Positions 8,451 to 16,868 of a stretch of 64,000 nucleotides of DNA are shown in pieces. Source of the DNA: Rhizobium sp. CFBP 8762 (GTDB lineage Bacteria > Pseudomonadota > Alphaproteobacteria > Rhizobiales > Rhizobiaceae); the NCBI RefSeq assembly GCF_014841565.1, contig NZ_JACYUD010000002.1:414628-478627 (forward strand), read 5' to 3'. Position 1 is the first letter of the stretch. Each line of letters starts with the position of its first letter. The notes beneath the pieces were generated by a model. It searched no databases. It was given only the letters and a program-made list of their open reading frames with translations, and had not been told where the DNA came from. A program made the translations under genes and the position numbers.

Positions 8451-9929
8451 TTATGCTGTTGCGAGTTCCATGACCGACACATCATTGGCCTGTTCCCGCT
8501 CCAGAATGCCCGCCTGATTGCCTTGCGCCAGCACCAGAATACGGTGCGAGACGCCCAGAACCTCCTCAAGATCGGAGCTGACGACGATAACGGCGACGCC
8601 CTGGGCAGCAAGGTTCACAATGATGTCGTAAATGCCTGCGCGTGCGCCCACGTCGATGCCACGGGTCGGCTCGTCCAGCACCACGACCCGTGGGTTGCGT
8701 GCCAGCCATTTTGCAATCACCACCTTCTGCTGGTTGCCACCCGAAAGGTCCGATGCCAACTGGTCGCTGCGGCCTTTGACGCCAAATTTGGCAATTGCCC
8801 TGTCGGCAAAATCCCGTTTCATTCGGCCCGTCAGCCAGCGTCCGCCAAACTGGTCCAGATTGGCATAGACCATATTTTCGCCGATACCGTGTTTGACCAC
8901 CAACCCCTGAATTTTCCGGTCTTCCGGAACCATGACGATACCATGCGCGATAGCATCGACCGGGCTGCGAAATGCCACATCCACGCCGTCAACACGGATA
9001 GTTCCCGATGCAAGACTATCGGCACCGGTGACAGCACGCACCAGTTCCGTGCGTCCGGCCCCGACCAACCCCGCAATGCCCAGAATTTCTCCGGCATGAA
9101 GATCGAACGTCACATTACGAAAAGCATTGACGGACGATGTCAGCCCGCTGACCTGCAAAACGGGTTTGTCGGTCGGCTGCGGCACTGGTGGAAACATCCG
9201 TTCCAGCGGCCTGCCGACCATGCTTTCCACGACCGTTCTAACCGGCGTGGCGCTATCGGCAAACTCGTTGACCTTCTCGCCGTCCCGCAAGACGATGATC
9301 CGGTCCGTGATTTTTTTGATTTCTTCCATTCGGTGGGAAATATAGATGATGCCGACACCCTGCGCCCGAAGCTTGCGCACCTGCTCAAACAAGGCTTCCG
9401 TTTCCGCGCCACCCAGAGCGGCGGTCGGCTCGTCAAGGATCAACAGTTTGGCATTCAGGGCCAGCGCCTTGGCAATCTCGATCAATTGCTGGTTGGCGGT
9501 CGATAGGCCGGCAACCTTGCGTGTGGCAGGGATATGCAGGTTGAGGCGCGACATCTGGTCCTGTGCCCGCTGAACCATTTTTTGGCGATCAACAACACCG
9601 TTGCGCATCGGCCAGCGTCCCAGAAAGACATTTTCGGCAATCGACAACTGCGGCAGCAGCTGCAACTCCTGATGAATGAGCACCACACCACGGTCAATCG
9701 CATCGCGTGGAGACGCCGGAGCGTAGGGCTGCCCCAGCCACGTCATGGACCCTTGAGATGGCATCCGCGATCCGGCGATAATACCGGACAAGGTTGACTT
9801 ACCGGCACCGTTTTCGCCGAGCAGGGCGACCACCTCTCCCGGAAAAACATCGAAGCTGACGTTCTTGACCACCTGAGCCGGGCCATATTGCTTGGATATT
9901 CCGCTGAGCGACAACAGTGGTTCAGTCAT
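8451..9929 (-). CDS. Sugar ABC transporter ATPase, RbsA/XylG type
   Basis: 492 residues with two ABC domains as usual for monosaccharide importers. Domain 1 has GENGAGKST (about 37-45), HQEL, the STANQQ variant signature, LDEPTAAL and ISHRM. Domain 2 has the family's normal degenerate Walker A (GLVGAGRTE), VPEDRK, LSGGNQQK and LDEPTRGID. It energises the permease encoded upstream for uptake of a sugar or polyol. The ATG at 9929 follows AGGGGAGG. A long hairpin separates it from the binding-protein gene. The substrate is inferred only from neighbours. Confidence 0.95.
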   Translation of the reverse strand: MTEPLLSLSGISKQYGPAQVVKNVSFDVFPGEVVALLGENGAGKSTLSGIIAGSRMPSQGSMTWLGQPYAPASPRDAIDRGVVLIHQELQLLPQLSIAENVFLGRWPMRNGVVDRQKMVQRAQDQMSRLNLHIPATRKVAGLSTANQQLIEIAKALALNAKLLILDEPTAALGGAETEALFEQVRKLRAQGVGIIYISHRMEEIKKITDRIIVLRDGEKVNEFADSATPVRTVVESMVGRPLERMFPPVPQPTDKPVLQVSGLTSSVNAFRNVTFDLHAGEILGIAGLVGAGRTELVRAVTGADSLASGTIRVDGVDVAFRSPVDAIAHGIVMVPEDRKIQGLVVKHGIGENMVYANLDQFGGRWLTGRMKRDFADRAIAKFGVKGRSDQLASDLSGGNQQKVVIAKWLARNPRVVVLDEPTRGIDVGARAGIYDIIVNLAAQGVAVIVVSSDLEEVLGVSHRILVLAQGNQAGILEREQANDVSVMELATA

Positions 9930-9955
9930 GGCATGCCTCCCCTTGACCGTGGGCG

Positions 9956-10012
9956 TTTTCCAGTCGGTCGCCAGAGCGCCGTGCGCCGATGCTGTGGCAA
10001 CCGACTGGAAAA
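9956..10012 (-). other. Intergenic stem-loop in the sugar ABC operon
   Basis: 13-base arms TTTTCCAGTCGGT (9956-9968) and ACCGACTGGAAAA (10000-10012) are perfect inverted repeats around a 31-base centre that can itself pair partly. It lies between the binding-protein stop and the ATPase start. A stem here commonly stabilises the abundant binding-protein mRNA and lowers downstream expression. No T-run follows on the minus strand, so a full terminator is unlikely. Confidence 0.7.
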
Positions 10013-10034
10013 TATGGGATACAGAAACAGACGA

Positions 10035-10964
10035 TCAGGGATGGTTGGCGATAAAGCCGTCCACATTATCCTTCGTCGTCAAGGTTGCCTCGGAAAGTTG
10101 CACCGCCGGGACCTTTTCTCCACCGACGATCTTGGCGGCCATATCAACGGCATCGCGACCCATTTTCTGGGTTTGCTGCGTTGCCGTTACGTCAAACACC
10201 CCGTTCTTCAAGGCTTCGAGCGCAGCCGTATCGCCGTCAAAGCCACCGACAACGATTGTCTGCGTTGGCTTGGCGACCTTGATAGCCTGTGCAGCGCCCA
10301 GCGCCAGACCATCGGCCTGTGCAAACACGATGGAGACATCCGGGTTCGCCTGAAGCATGTTCTGCATGATCTGGAACCCTTCGTCCTGGCTCCAGAGGTT
10401 TGACCACTGTTCCGCAACGATTTTGACGTCCGGATAGGCTTTCAGGGCCTCCATGCAGCCTTTGGACCGATCGACTTCCGGCGTGGTGCCCTTCTGCCCG
10501 TGAATGATGACCATATTTCCCTTACCGCCAGCCTTGTCCAGAATGTGCTTGCACACGGCATTGGCGGAGGCAACCGAATCGGTTGCAAGGAATGTATCAC
10601 CCGGCGCACCGTCGGCATTGCGATCGATATTGATGACAGGAACACCGGCATTTCGCGCGAGCTTCACCGGAACGGTGGCAGCGGCCGCACCCGCAGGGAT
10701 GTAGATGAGTGCATCAATATCCTGGGTCAGCAGATCCTGGATCTGGTTGACCTGCGTTGGGCCATCGCCCTTGGCATCAACGGTTACGACCTCGATGCCG
10801 CGTGTCTTGGCTTCCGCCTCGACGGCCTGCTTGATCTGGTTGAAGAAGTTGGCCTGCAGGTTGGCGACCGCCAGCCCCAGCTTTTTCAGTTCCTTGGCCT
10901 GCGCGCCACTCATCGAAAGTGCCAGAGCGGCGGCGGATACGAGCAGAATACGTGATAGTTTCAT
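10035..10964 (-). CDS. Sugar ABC transporter periplasmic binding protein, ribose type
   Basis: 309 residues with a Sec signal peptide (MKLSRILLVSAAALALSMSGAQA, cleavage near 23), then a Peripla_BP_4 (RbsB-like) fold. LGLAVANLQANFFNQI opens the domain, IDALIYIPAGA and NIDRNADGAPG line the expected ligand cleft, and VVGGFDGD is typical. I chose the ATG at 10964 because CAGGAGG precedes it and it gives the signal peptide. It delivers a sugar or polyol to the permease encoded just upstream. The gene order permease, binding protein, ATPase is unusual but complete. Confidence 0.93.
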   Translation of the reverse strand: MKLSRILLVSAAALALSMSGAQAKELKKLGLAVANLQANFFNQIKQAVEAEAKTRGIEVVTVDAKGDGPTQVNQIQDLLTQDIDALIYIPAGAAAATVPVKLARNAGVPVINIDRNADGAPGDTFLATDSVASANAVCKHILDKAGGKGNMVIIHGQKGTTPEVDRSKGCMEALKAYPDVKIVAEQWSNLWSQDEGFQIMQNMLQANPDVSIVFAQADGLALGAAQAIKVAKPTQTIVVGGFDGDTAALEALKNGVFDVTATQQTQKMGRDAVDMAAKIVGGEKVPAVQLSEATLTTKDNVDGFIANHP

Positions 10965-11052
10965 AATTTCCTCCTGTTGAACCCGACCCTCGGCACGTCC
11001 TCCGCCCGCAAGGTCATTCATCCGCTTCACTGGTTGAAGGGAATTTTTTCAG

Positions 11053-11071
11053 CCGGGCGGCGTGCGCCCGG
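11053..11071. other. Short GC stem-loop between permease and binding-protein genes
   Basis: The arms CCGGGCG and CGCCCGG surround a 5-base loop immediately downstream of the permease stop. On the coding (minus) strand the stem is followed by an A-run, not a T-run, so it is more likely an mRNA processing or stability element inside the operon than a terminator. Confidence 0.5.
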
Positions 11072-11072
11072 A

Positions 11073-12050
11073 TTATGCTTTCCAGCGGCGCACGGTTTCC
11101 GCGCCAACGGCCAGAACAATCACAATGCCGATGATGACCTGCTGGAGAAAGGGCGAGACATTGAGCAAATTCAGCCCGTTTCGCAGTACACCGATGATGA
11201 GCACGCCAATCAATGTGCCACCAATGCCCCCGGCACCACCGGTGAGCGACGTGCCGCCAATGACCACGGCTGCAATTGTATCCAGCTCATAGCCGAAGCC
11301 ACTGGATGGCTGCACAGAGTCAAGCCGCGCTGCGAGTACGATGCCGGCCAGACCTGCCAGAACCGCACACAGGACATAAACACCGATCGTGACCAGATTG
11401 ACCTTGATACCGGCCAGACGCGCTACCTCGGGATTACCGCCAACGGCATAGACCATGCGGCCCTCGGACCGGTATTGCAGAAAAATCCAGGACAGCAACA
11501 CCACAGCCAGCATCAGGAAAACCGTCGCGGTCAGCACGCCGAAATGACGGTCAATCGCAAGCATGGTGAACCAGTCGGGAAAACCGACAATCTGTTGTCC
11601 GTCGGTGATCATATTGGCGACACCGCGCGCAGCCGACATCATCGCCAGCGTTGCAATGAACGCCGGAACCTGAAAGGCGGTGATTAACAACCCCACCATC
11701 AGCCCACTGACCGCAGACACCGCCAGCGCCAGGATGATTGCCAACCCCATAGGAAGCCCGGCAACATTCGCAGCCCAGCCCATGACCATCATGGAAAGCG
11801 CCAGAACGGAGCCGACTGACAGATCAATACCGCCGATCAGAATAACGAATGTCATCCCAACGGCCATGATGCCAAGAACCGTGATCTGATCCAGAATGTT
11901 CAGACCATTGCGGACAGACAGGAATGTATCCGTACTCACGCTCAGGAAGATGCAAAGCGCCAGAAGCCCGATCAACGGGCCGGTAGCGCCTTTCAGTTTG
12001 GCAAACAGATTGGGCGCACTACCGTGCGCCTTCACGTCAATTGCTGACAT
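11073..12050 (-). CDS. Sugar ABC transporter permease, RbsC type
   Basis: 325-residue inner-membrane permease of the branched-chain/ribose family (BPD_transp_2). It has about eight to ten hydrophobic helices and the family segments VILIGGIDLSVGSVLALSMM and ELDTIAAVVIGGTSLTGGAGG. The start at 12050 (MSAIDVKAHG) follows GGGAGGAACG; an in-frame start 42 bases upstream lacks a good site. It is the first gene of the leftward operon and diverges from the transketolase genes, with which it shares a 216-base promoter region. Confidence 0.94.
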   Translation of the reverse strand: MSAIDVKAHGSAPNLFAKLKGATGPLIGLLALCIFLSVSTDTFLSVRNGLNILDQITVLGIMAVGMTFVILIGGIDLSVGSVLALSMMVMGWAANVAGLPMGLAIILALAVSAVSGLMVGLLITAFQVPAFIATLAMMSAARGVANMITDGQQIVGFPDWFTMLAIDRHFGVLTATVFLMLAVVLLSWIFLQYRSEGRMVYAVGGNPEVARLAGIKVNLVTIGVYVLCAVLAGLAGIVLAARLDSVQPSSGFGYELDTIAAVVIGGTSLTGGAGGIGGTLIGVLIIGVLRNGLNLLNVSPFLQQVIIGIVIVLAVGAETVRRWKA

Positions 12051-12266
12051 CGTTCCTCCCACGGATCGGGCCCCAGCCCACCAACTCAACATAAAGAATA
12101 TTTATTCACAACTGTTGGAAAATGCAATAGCGGGTTTCGTCTTCTCTGTCAATATTGAGTGTTCACGATCTTGCCCAAACCAACGTCCCTCCGCAACAGC
12201 ACTTGACTATCTCAATTTATGTGTAACAATATTTCTATATGAATATTTATGCATGGGGAGTTTGAG
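12051..12266. promoter_or_regulatory. Divergent control region of the sugar-transport and transketolase operons
   Basis: 216 bases without a gene between two divergent starts, clearly AT-rich. The 10-mer GAATATTTAT occurs exactly twice in the same orientation, at 12096-12105 and 12241-12250, next to each flanking gene. A TTGACT (12203-12208) could be a -35 element for the rightward operon. The SorC-type regulator at 15752-16729 is the natural candidate to bind here. This is inference from position and repeats. Confidence 0.5.
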
Positions 12267-13076
12267 ATGCAGGTCAAGGAACTGGAGCAGGTCGCCCGGC
12301 AGATCCGTCGACGGGACTTACAGGCGGTTTTTGAGGCGGGCGCTGGCCATATCGGCGGAGAAATGTCCGTCATCGATATGCTCACTGCGCTGTACTTCCG
12401 GGTTCTGCGCATAGAGCCGGAGAACCCGACGCACCCGGACCGGGACCGGTTCGTACTGTCCAAGGGCCACACGGCCTGCGCCCTGTATGTGACACTTGCC
12501 AAACGGGGGTTTCTTCCGGAATCTGAAATTGAAACCTTTCTTAAACCGCACTCGCGGCTGAACGGTCATCCAAACCGCAACAAGGTGCCGGGTGTCGAGA
12601 CCAATACCGGGCCGCTGGGCCACGGTCTGCCGGTCGCCGTTGGCATGGCGAAAGCTGCGAAGCTTTCAGGCGCGAACTACCACACCTATGTTATCACCGG
12701 TGACGGCGAAATGCAGGAGGGGTCGAACTGGGAAGCCATTATGGCGGCCGCCCATTTCGGGCTGGACAATCTGACGCTGGCGATTGACCACAACCGTTTT
12801 CAACAGGGCGCCGCCCTGTCCGATACCAACGATCTGGCCCCTCTGCGCCCCAAGCTGGAAGCCTTCGGTTGGGACGTGACCGAAATCAACGGCAACAGCA
12901 TGGCGGAGATCGTGCCTGCATTCGAGCATCGGAGCAATCGCCCGCATTGCATCGTTGCCCATACCAACAAAGGTCATGGTATTTCCTTCATGCAGGACAC
13001 GGTGGATTGGCACCATAAGGTTCCGAGCAAGGAACAGTACCAGATTGCCATGAACGAACTTTCGGAGACCCTGTAA
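12267..13076 (+). CDS. Transketolase, N-terminal (thiamine diphosphate-binding) subunit
   Basis: 269 residues equal to the N-terminal third of a transketolase, a split arrangement seen in many sugar operons. It has the substrate/cofactor histidines in GHIGG and SKGHT, and the thiamine diphosphate/magnesium motif from GDG (145-147) to Asn176 (DHNRFQQG). With the next gene it would move a two-carbon ketol unit from a ketose phosphate to an aldose. I chose the ATG at 12267 because GGGGAG lies seven bases upstream. Its stop overlaps the next start by one base (TAATG). Similar split pairs serve apulose 4-phosphate and sulfoquinovose pathways, so this is unlikely to be the housekeeping enzyme. Confidence 0.9.
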   Translation: MQVKELEQVARQIRRRDLQAVFEAGAGHIGGEMSVIDMLTALYFRVLRIEPENPTHPDRDRFVLSKGHTACALYVTLAKRGFLPESEIETFLKPHSRLNGHPNRNKVPGVETNTGPLGHGLPVAVGMAKAAKLSGANYHTYVITGDGEMQEGSNWEAIMAAAHFGLDNLTLAIDHNRFQQGAALSDTNDLAPLRPKLEAFGWDVTEINGNSMAEIVPAFEHRSNRPHCIVAHTNKGHGISFMQDTVDWHHKVPSKEQYQIAMNELSETL

Positions 13077-14032
13077 TGGACGCGCCTGTTTCAACCCAGA
13101 AGCTTTACGATTGCCGGGATGCCTTTGCGCAAACGCTGGAAAATCTCGCTGCACGCGACGAAACCGTGGTTGCGGTGTGTAACGATTCGGTCGGCTCATC
13201 CAAACTGGGTGGCTTCAAATCCAAGTTCCCGGAGCGTTTGGTGAATGTCGGTATTGCCGAACAGAATATGATCGGTGTTGCTGCCGGGCTTGCCAATGGC
13301 GGGCGTCTTCCCTTCGTCTGCGCCGCGTCCTGCTTTTTGACCGGGCGCGCGCTGGAGCAGATCAAAGCCGACATTGCCTATTCGAACAACAATGTAAAAC
13401 TCGTCGGGATTTCGTCCGGCATGGCCTATGGTGATCTCGGACCGACACATCATTCAATCGAAGACTTTGCCTGGACGCGGGTTTTGCCCAATCTCCCGGT
13501 CATTGCCCCCTGTGATCGGATCGAAACGGCAGCCGCTATCGAATGGGCTGCGACCTACGCGGGACCATGTTTCCTTCGCCTGTCGCGGGTCGGCGTGCCT
13601 GATCTATTGCCGGAAGGTCATCAGTTTGAGTTGGGTCGCGCCAATGTGCTGCGGGATGGAACGGATGCAACGCTGATTGCAAACGGCACGTTGACGCACC
13701 GCATGATGAAGGCGGCGGTTCTTCTGGCAGCCGATGGCATCAACGTACGCGTCCTGAACATGGCCACAGTGCGCCCTATCGATGAACAGGCCATCATTGC
13801 TGCGGCAAAGGAAACGGGTGCAATCGTGACTGCGGAGGAGCATTCCATCTACGGTGGGCTTGGATCGGCTGTTGCGGAAGTCGTGGTCGACAACGCGCCG
13901 GTGCCGATGAAACGTCTGGGCGTCCCCGGTATATTCGCGCCAACGGGTTCGGCGGAGTTCCTGTTGGACGAGTTCGGCATGAGCCCGAAAGCCATCGCGG
14001 ACGCGACAAAGACACTGCTTCAACGCAAGTAA
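13076..14032 (+). CDS. Transketolase, C-terminal (pyrimidine-binding) subunit
   Basis: 318 residues covering the pyrimidine-binding and C-terminal transketolase domains. The catalytic glutamate is in GIAEQNM (Glu62), which activates the thiamine ring bound by the partner subunit. GPTHHSIEDFAWTRVLPNLPV and the C-terminal domain (RVLNMATVRPIDEQAI, TAEEHSIYGGLGSAVAE) are all as expected. It is translationally coupled to the N-terminal subunit and is followed, after a repeat element, by an FGGY kinase that could supply its phosphorylated substrate. Confidence 0.9.
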   Translation: MDAPVSTQKLYDCRDAFAQTLENLAARDETVVAVCNDSVGSSKLGGFKSKFPERLVNVGIAEQNMIGVAAGLANGGRLPFVCAASCFLTGRALEQIKADIAYSNNNVKLVGISSGMAYGDLGPTHHSIEDFAWTRVLPNLPVIAPCDRIETAAAIEWAATYAGPCFLRLSRVGVPDLLPEGHQFELGRANVLRDGTDATLIANGTLTHRMMKAAVLLAADGINVRVLNMATVRPIDEQAIIAAAKETGAIVTAEEHSIYGGLGSAVAEVVVDNAPVPMKRLGVPGIFAPTGSAEFLLDEFGMSPKAIADATKTLLQRK

Positions 14033-14046
14033 AGCCCTGCAAATAA

Positions 14047-14113
14047 GAGAGCTTTTTGTTTTAACGCTTTGTCCAGACGTAAAAGCAAGTCCGCTTTTAC
14101 TAGAAACGCTCTC
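14047..14113. repeat. 67-base palindromic intergenic repeat, copy 1
   Basis: The ends GAGAGC and GCTCTC are inverted, and an inner hairpin pairs GTAAAAGC (14079-14086) with GCTTTTAC (14093-14100). The core TTGTCCAG-(A)CGTAA is shared with a second 67-base element at 47378-47444, so this is one repeat family. It fills most of the gap between the transketolase and kinase genes. Elements of this form are scattered between genes in Rhizobiaceae. Confidence 0.65.
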
Positions 14114-14162
14114 TCGGGGTCGCAGACCAGCGGCCCTGCATACACCTTGTTTTGGAGACGAC

Positions 14163-15650
14163 ATGCAGGCCATTCTTGCAATCGATCAGGGCACCACCAA
14201 CTCAAAAGCCGTTCTGTTATCGCAGACTGGCGCAGTGCTTGCCCGTGGCTCATCGCCTGTTGGCATTGAGTATCCGCAACCGGGGTGGGTCGAGCAAAAT
14301 CCTTTGCGAATTTGGCAGTCGGTGTGCGAGGCGGTAAGGGCGTGCCTGGACGGAGCAAGTGGCATTGCCGTGAGCGGCGTTGCCATTTCCAATCAACGGG
14401 AATCGGTGACCATATGGGATGCGGAGACCGGAGAGCCCCTCGGACCGGTGATCAGTTGGCAGTGCCGACGAACAGCCGACGATTGCGCACGGTTGATCGA
14501 CGCGGGACATCTGGACCGTGTTCAAGCGTTGACCGGCCTCCCGCTCGACCCGATGTTTCCCGGACCGAAGATGCGCTGGCTTCTTGACCGCGCCGCAACG
14601 GGCAGGCCCGTTCGTCTCGGAACAATCGATAGCTGGCTTATTCATTGCCTGACGAAAGGCAAGGTTCACGCTTGCGATGCCTCGAACGCGGCCCGCAGCC
14701 AGGTGTTCGATCTCAGTCGGCAAACCTGGAGCGAGGAGCTGTGCAGGCTTTTCGGCGTCGATGTTGCCGTGCTTCCGGAGGTGCGGGACAGTTCCGGTGA
14801 TTTTGGCGTCACCGTTGGTCTGCCGGGCGTTGCCGATGGCACCCCCATTCGCGCTGCCATTGGTGATAGTCATGGCGCATTGTTCGGCCACGGAGCGTTT
14901 CATCCCGGTGATGGAAAAATGACGTTTGGCACAGGCTCATCGGTCATGACCACATTGTCACGCTTTATTGCACCGCAAGCCGGGATAACAACTACCGTCG
15001 CATGGCGGCTGAATGGCGAGCCGACCTATGCGTTTGAAGGAAACATTCTGGTATCCGCTGCCAGCCTTCCATGGATGGCCGAAATACTAGGCTTGCCGAA
15101 TGTGAGCGCCCTGGTGGAGTTGGCCGCAACAGCAGAACCGGGCGGGCCGGGTTTCGTGCCTGCCTTTGTAGGGCTTGGCGCACCCCATTGGGATTCGCAT
15201 GCGCGAGCGTTGTTCTCGCAGATCAACTTTAAAACAACGCGGGCGCAAATGGCCCGGGCAGTGACCGATTCCATTGCATTTCAGGTGCGGGACGTGTTCG
15301 CGGCCATGCAAAGCCAGACGCAGACCGCGTTCGGCGCGCTGTATGTGGATGGCGGTCCCAGTCAAAACCATTTTTTGATGCAAAGCGTTGCCGATTGCCT
15401 GGCCCACCCCGTGATTCAGTGTGAAGCACCCGAAGTATCGGCAATTGGCGCTGCCTATCTTGCCGGGCTTTCGCTGGGCATCTGGCCTAATGTTTCATCC
15501 ATTGCGACGCTGCCGCGCGAGACCGCCATCATCGAACCCCGGACGCAAGTTGCGGATGCAAAAGCGGACGCATGGCAGGATGCAATTGCTCGCTCGACGT
15601 ATCGCGTGTCTGCCGGTAAAGGTGATGAGAGCGCGGTTCGATCTGATTGA
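14163..15650 (+). CDS. FGGY-family carbohydrate kinase (glycerol-kinase-like)
   Basis: 495-residue cytoplasmic sugar/polyol kinase. The ATP-binding start DQGTTNSK is at 8-15, the likely catalytic Asp lies in the GDSHGA motif, and the C-terminal FGGY part has GAPHWDSHARAL and YVDGGPSQNHFLMQ. GGAGACGAC precedes the ATG. It probably phosphorylates the ketose made by the two SDRs so that the split transketolase can cleave it. Glycerol, erythrulose, apulose and xylulose type substrates are all possible. The last nine codons (G D E S A V R S D) and the stop lie mostly inside a 100-base repeat element. Confidence 0.92.
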   Translation: MQAILAIDQGTTNSKAVLLSQTGAVLARGSSPVGIEYPQPGWVEQNPLRIWQSVCEAVRACLDGASGIAVSGVAISNQRESVTIWDAETGEPLGPVISWQCRRTADDCARLIDAGHLDRVQALTGLPLDPMFPGPKMRWLLDRAATGRPVRLGTIDSWLIHCLTKGKVHACDASNAARSQVFDLSRQTWSEELCRLFGVDVAVLPEVRDSSGDFGVTVGLPGVADGTPIRAAIGDSHGALFGHGAFHPGDGKMTFGTGSSVMTTLSRFIAPQAGITTTVAWRLNGEPTYAFEGNILVSAASLPWMAEILGLPNVSALVELAATAEPGGPGFVPAFVGLGAPHWDSHARALFSQINFKTTRAQMARAVTDSIAFQVRDVFAAMQSQTQTAFGALYVDGGPSQNHFLMQSVADCLAHPVIQCEAPEVSAIGAAYLAGLSLGIWPNVSSIATLPRETAIIEPRTQVADAKADAWQDAIARSTYRVSAGKGDESAVRSD

Positions 15651-15727
15651 GGCCGATCGGCGCTCTAACCAATTGTTTTGAAGCATAATCTTGTCGATCC
15701 TCGTTTCACTCCGGTCGGATTATGCTC
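15628..15727 (+). repeat. 100-base composite repeat, left inverted copy
   Basis: It pairs with 16708-16807 as an inverted repeat; by hand count about 91 of 100 bases match and the inner half is identical. It is composed of a 39-base near-palindrome (module A, AGAGCGC ... GGCGCTCT), a linker, and a 45-base palindrome (module B, AGCATAATC ... GATTATGCT). It overlaps the 3' end and stop codon of the kinase gene and ends 25 bases before the regulator start. The modular form matches Rhizobium intergenic mosaic elements. Confidence 0.85.
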
Positions 15728-15751
15728 GAAGCATTTACCACTGGAGATCCG

Positions 15752-16729
15752 ATGGGACGTCTCAACGAACTTCGCCTCATTTCGCGCGTCGCGCAGATGT
15801 ACCATATCGAGCATAAGCGACAGGCCGAGATTGCCCAACATTTGCGGTTATCACAGGCAACGGTGTCGCGTATGCTGAAGCGGGCCGAGGCAGAAGATAT
15901 CGTCCGCACCACCGTCATCCCGCCTGCTGGAACCTATATTGACCTTGAAAGCGCGTTGCGTGAGCGCTTCAACCTACCCGAAGCAATTGTCGTGGATTGT
16001 TCCGAGGACCGGGACGGCGCTATCATGGCGCGCATTGGCGAGGCGGCTGCCCACCTGATGGAAGTCAGTCTTGCACAGGGTGAAATCATCGGCGTTTCCA
16101 GCTGGAGCCAGACCATTTTCAAGATGGTCGAAAACATCCATCCGCTGAAAAGTGCGCAGGTGAAGTATGTAGTGCAAACCCTTGGCGGGATGGGGGATCC
16201 TTCCGTGCAGACCCATGCAACCCAGTTGACCACACGGCTTGCCCGATTAACGGGAGCCGAGCCGAAGCTTCTTCCGGTTCAGGGGGTTACCACCTCGCGC
16301 GAAGCCAAACTGCTGATGATGAGCGACCCGTTCGTTCGTGACACAATTGATCTGTTTGGCAGCATCACACTGGCCATTGTCGGTATTGGGGCGGTGGAAC
16401 CTTCGGAACTGCTGGCCCGCTCCGGTAATATTTTTTCCGCCCGCGAACTCGCTGACCTCTCGGACGCCGGGGCAGTGGGCGATATATCGCTTCGCTTTTT
16501 CGATCAGCAGGGCAACCTCGTCAAAACCCCGCTGGACGAACGGGTCATCGGCATTTCGCTGGAAGACCTGTCAAAAGTTGAGCGTGTTGTTGCACTGGCC
16601 GGGGGCCGGGAAAAAACCTCCGCGATTGCCGGAGCGCTGCGGACAGGGGTCATCGATATGCTGGTGACCGACAAATTTACTGCTGAACGTCTGATACGTG
16701 AGGGACAGAGCATAATCCGACCGGAGTGA
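15752..16729 (+). CDS. SorC-family sugar-responsive transcriptional regulator
   Basis: 325 residues. An N-terminal helix-turn-helix (about 5-50; LISRVAQMYHIEHKRQAEIAQHL, SQATVSRMLKRAE) is followed by the SorC/DeoR sugar-phosphate-binding domain (GVSSWSQTI, VQTLGGMG, GIGAVEPSELL, GISLEDLSKV). The start at 15752 follows GGAG; an in-frame ATG 30 bases upstream lies inside the repeat. It most likely controls the transketolase-kinase and sugar-transport operons in response to a phosphorylated intermediate. The last residues (SIIRPE) and stop are encoded by the right-hand repeat, and the whole gene sits between inverted 100-base repeats. Confidence 0.9.
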   Translation: MGRLNELRLISRVAQMYHIEHKRQAEIAQHLRLSQATVSRMLKRAEAEDIVRTTVIPPAGTYIDLESALRERFNLPEAIVVDCSEDRDGAIMARIGEAAAHLMEVSLAQGEIIGVSSWSQTIFKMVENIHPLKSAQVKYVVQTLGGMGDPSVQTHATQLTTRLARLTGAEPKLLPVQGVTTSREAKLLMMSDPFVRDTIDLFGSITLAIVGIGAVEPSELLARSGNIFSARELADLSDAGAVGDISLRFFDQQGNLVKTPLDERVIGISLEDLSKVERVVALAGGREKTSAIAGALRTGVIDMLVTDKFTAERLIREGQSIIRPE

Positions 16730-16807
16730 AACGAGGATCGACAAGATTATGCTTCAAAGCAAATTTTTAGAGCGCCGATCTGATTCAATCACATCGAACA
16801 GCGCTCT
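16708..16807 (-). repeat. 100-base composite repeat, right inverted copy
   Basis: This is the inverted partner of 15628-15727, with module B (16709-16753), a linker, then module A (to 16807). It starts inside the 3' end of the regulator gene and supplies its stop codon. The pair bounds a 1180-base segment holding only the regulator. Separate module copies occur at 30528-30572 and 57748-57851. Confidence 0.85.
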
Positions 16808-16827
16808 AAACCCCAAAGCATCTAATT

Positions 16828-16854
16828 GGAAAGCCGGATGAGATCCGGCTTTCC
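16828..16854. terminator. Hairpin terminator between converging genes
   Basis: An 11-base perfect stem, GGAAAGCCGGA (16828-16838) with TCCGGCTTTCC (16844-16854) and a 5-base loop, lies between the regulator repeat and the 3' end of the leftward phytase-like gene. T-rich bases sit within the stem end on both strands, so it may work in both directions. Confidence 0.65.
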
Positions 16855-16868
16855 AAGGCTTGATGTAT

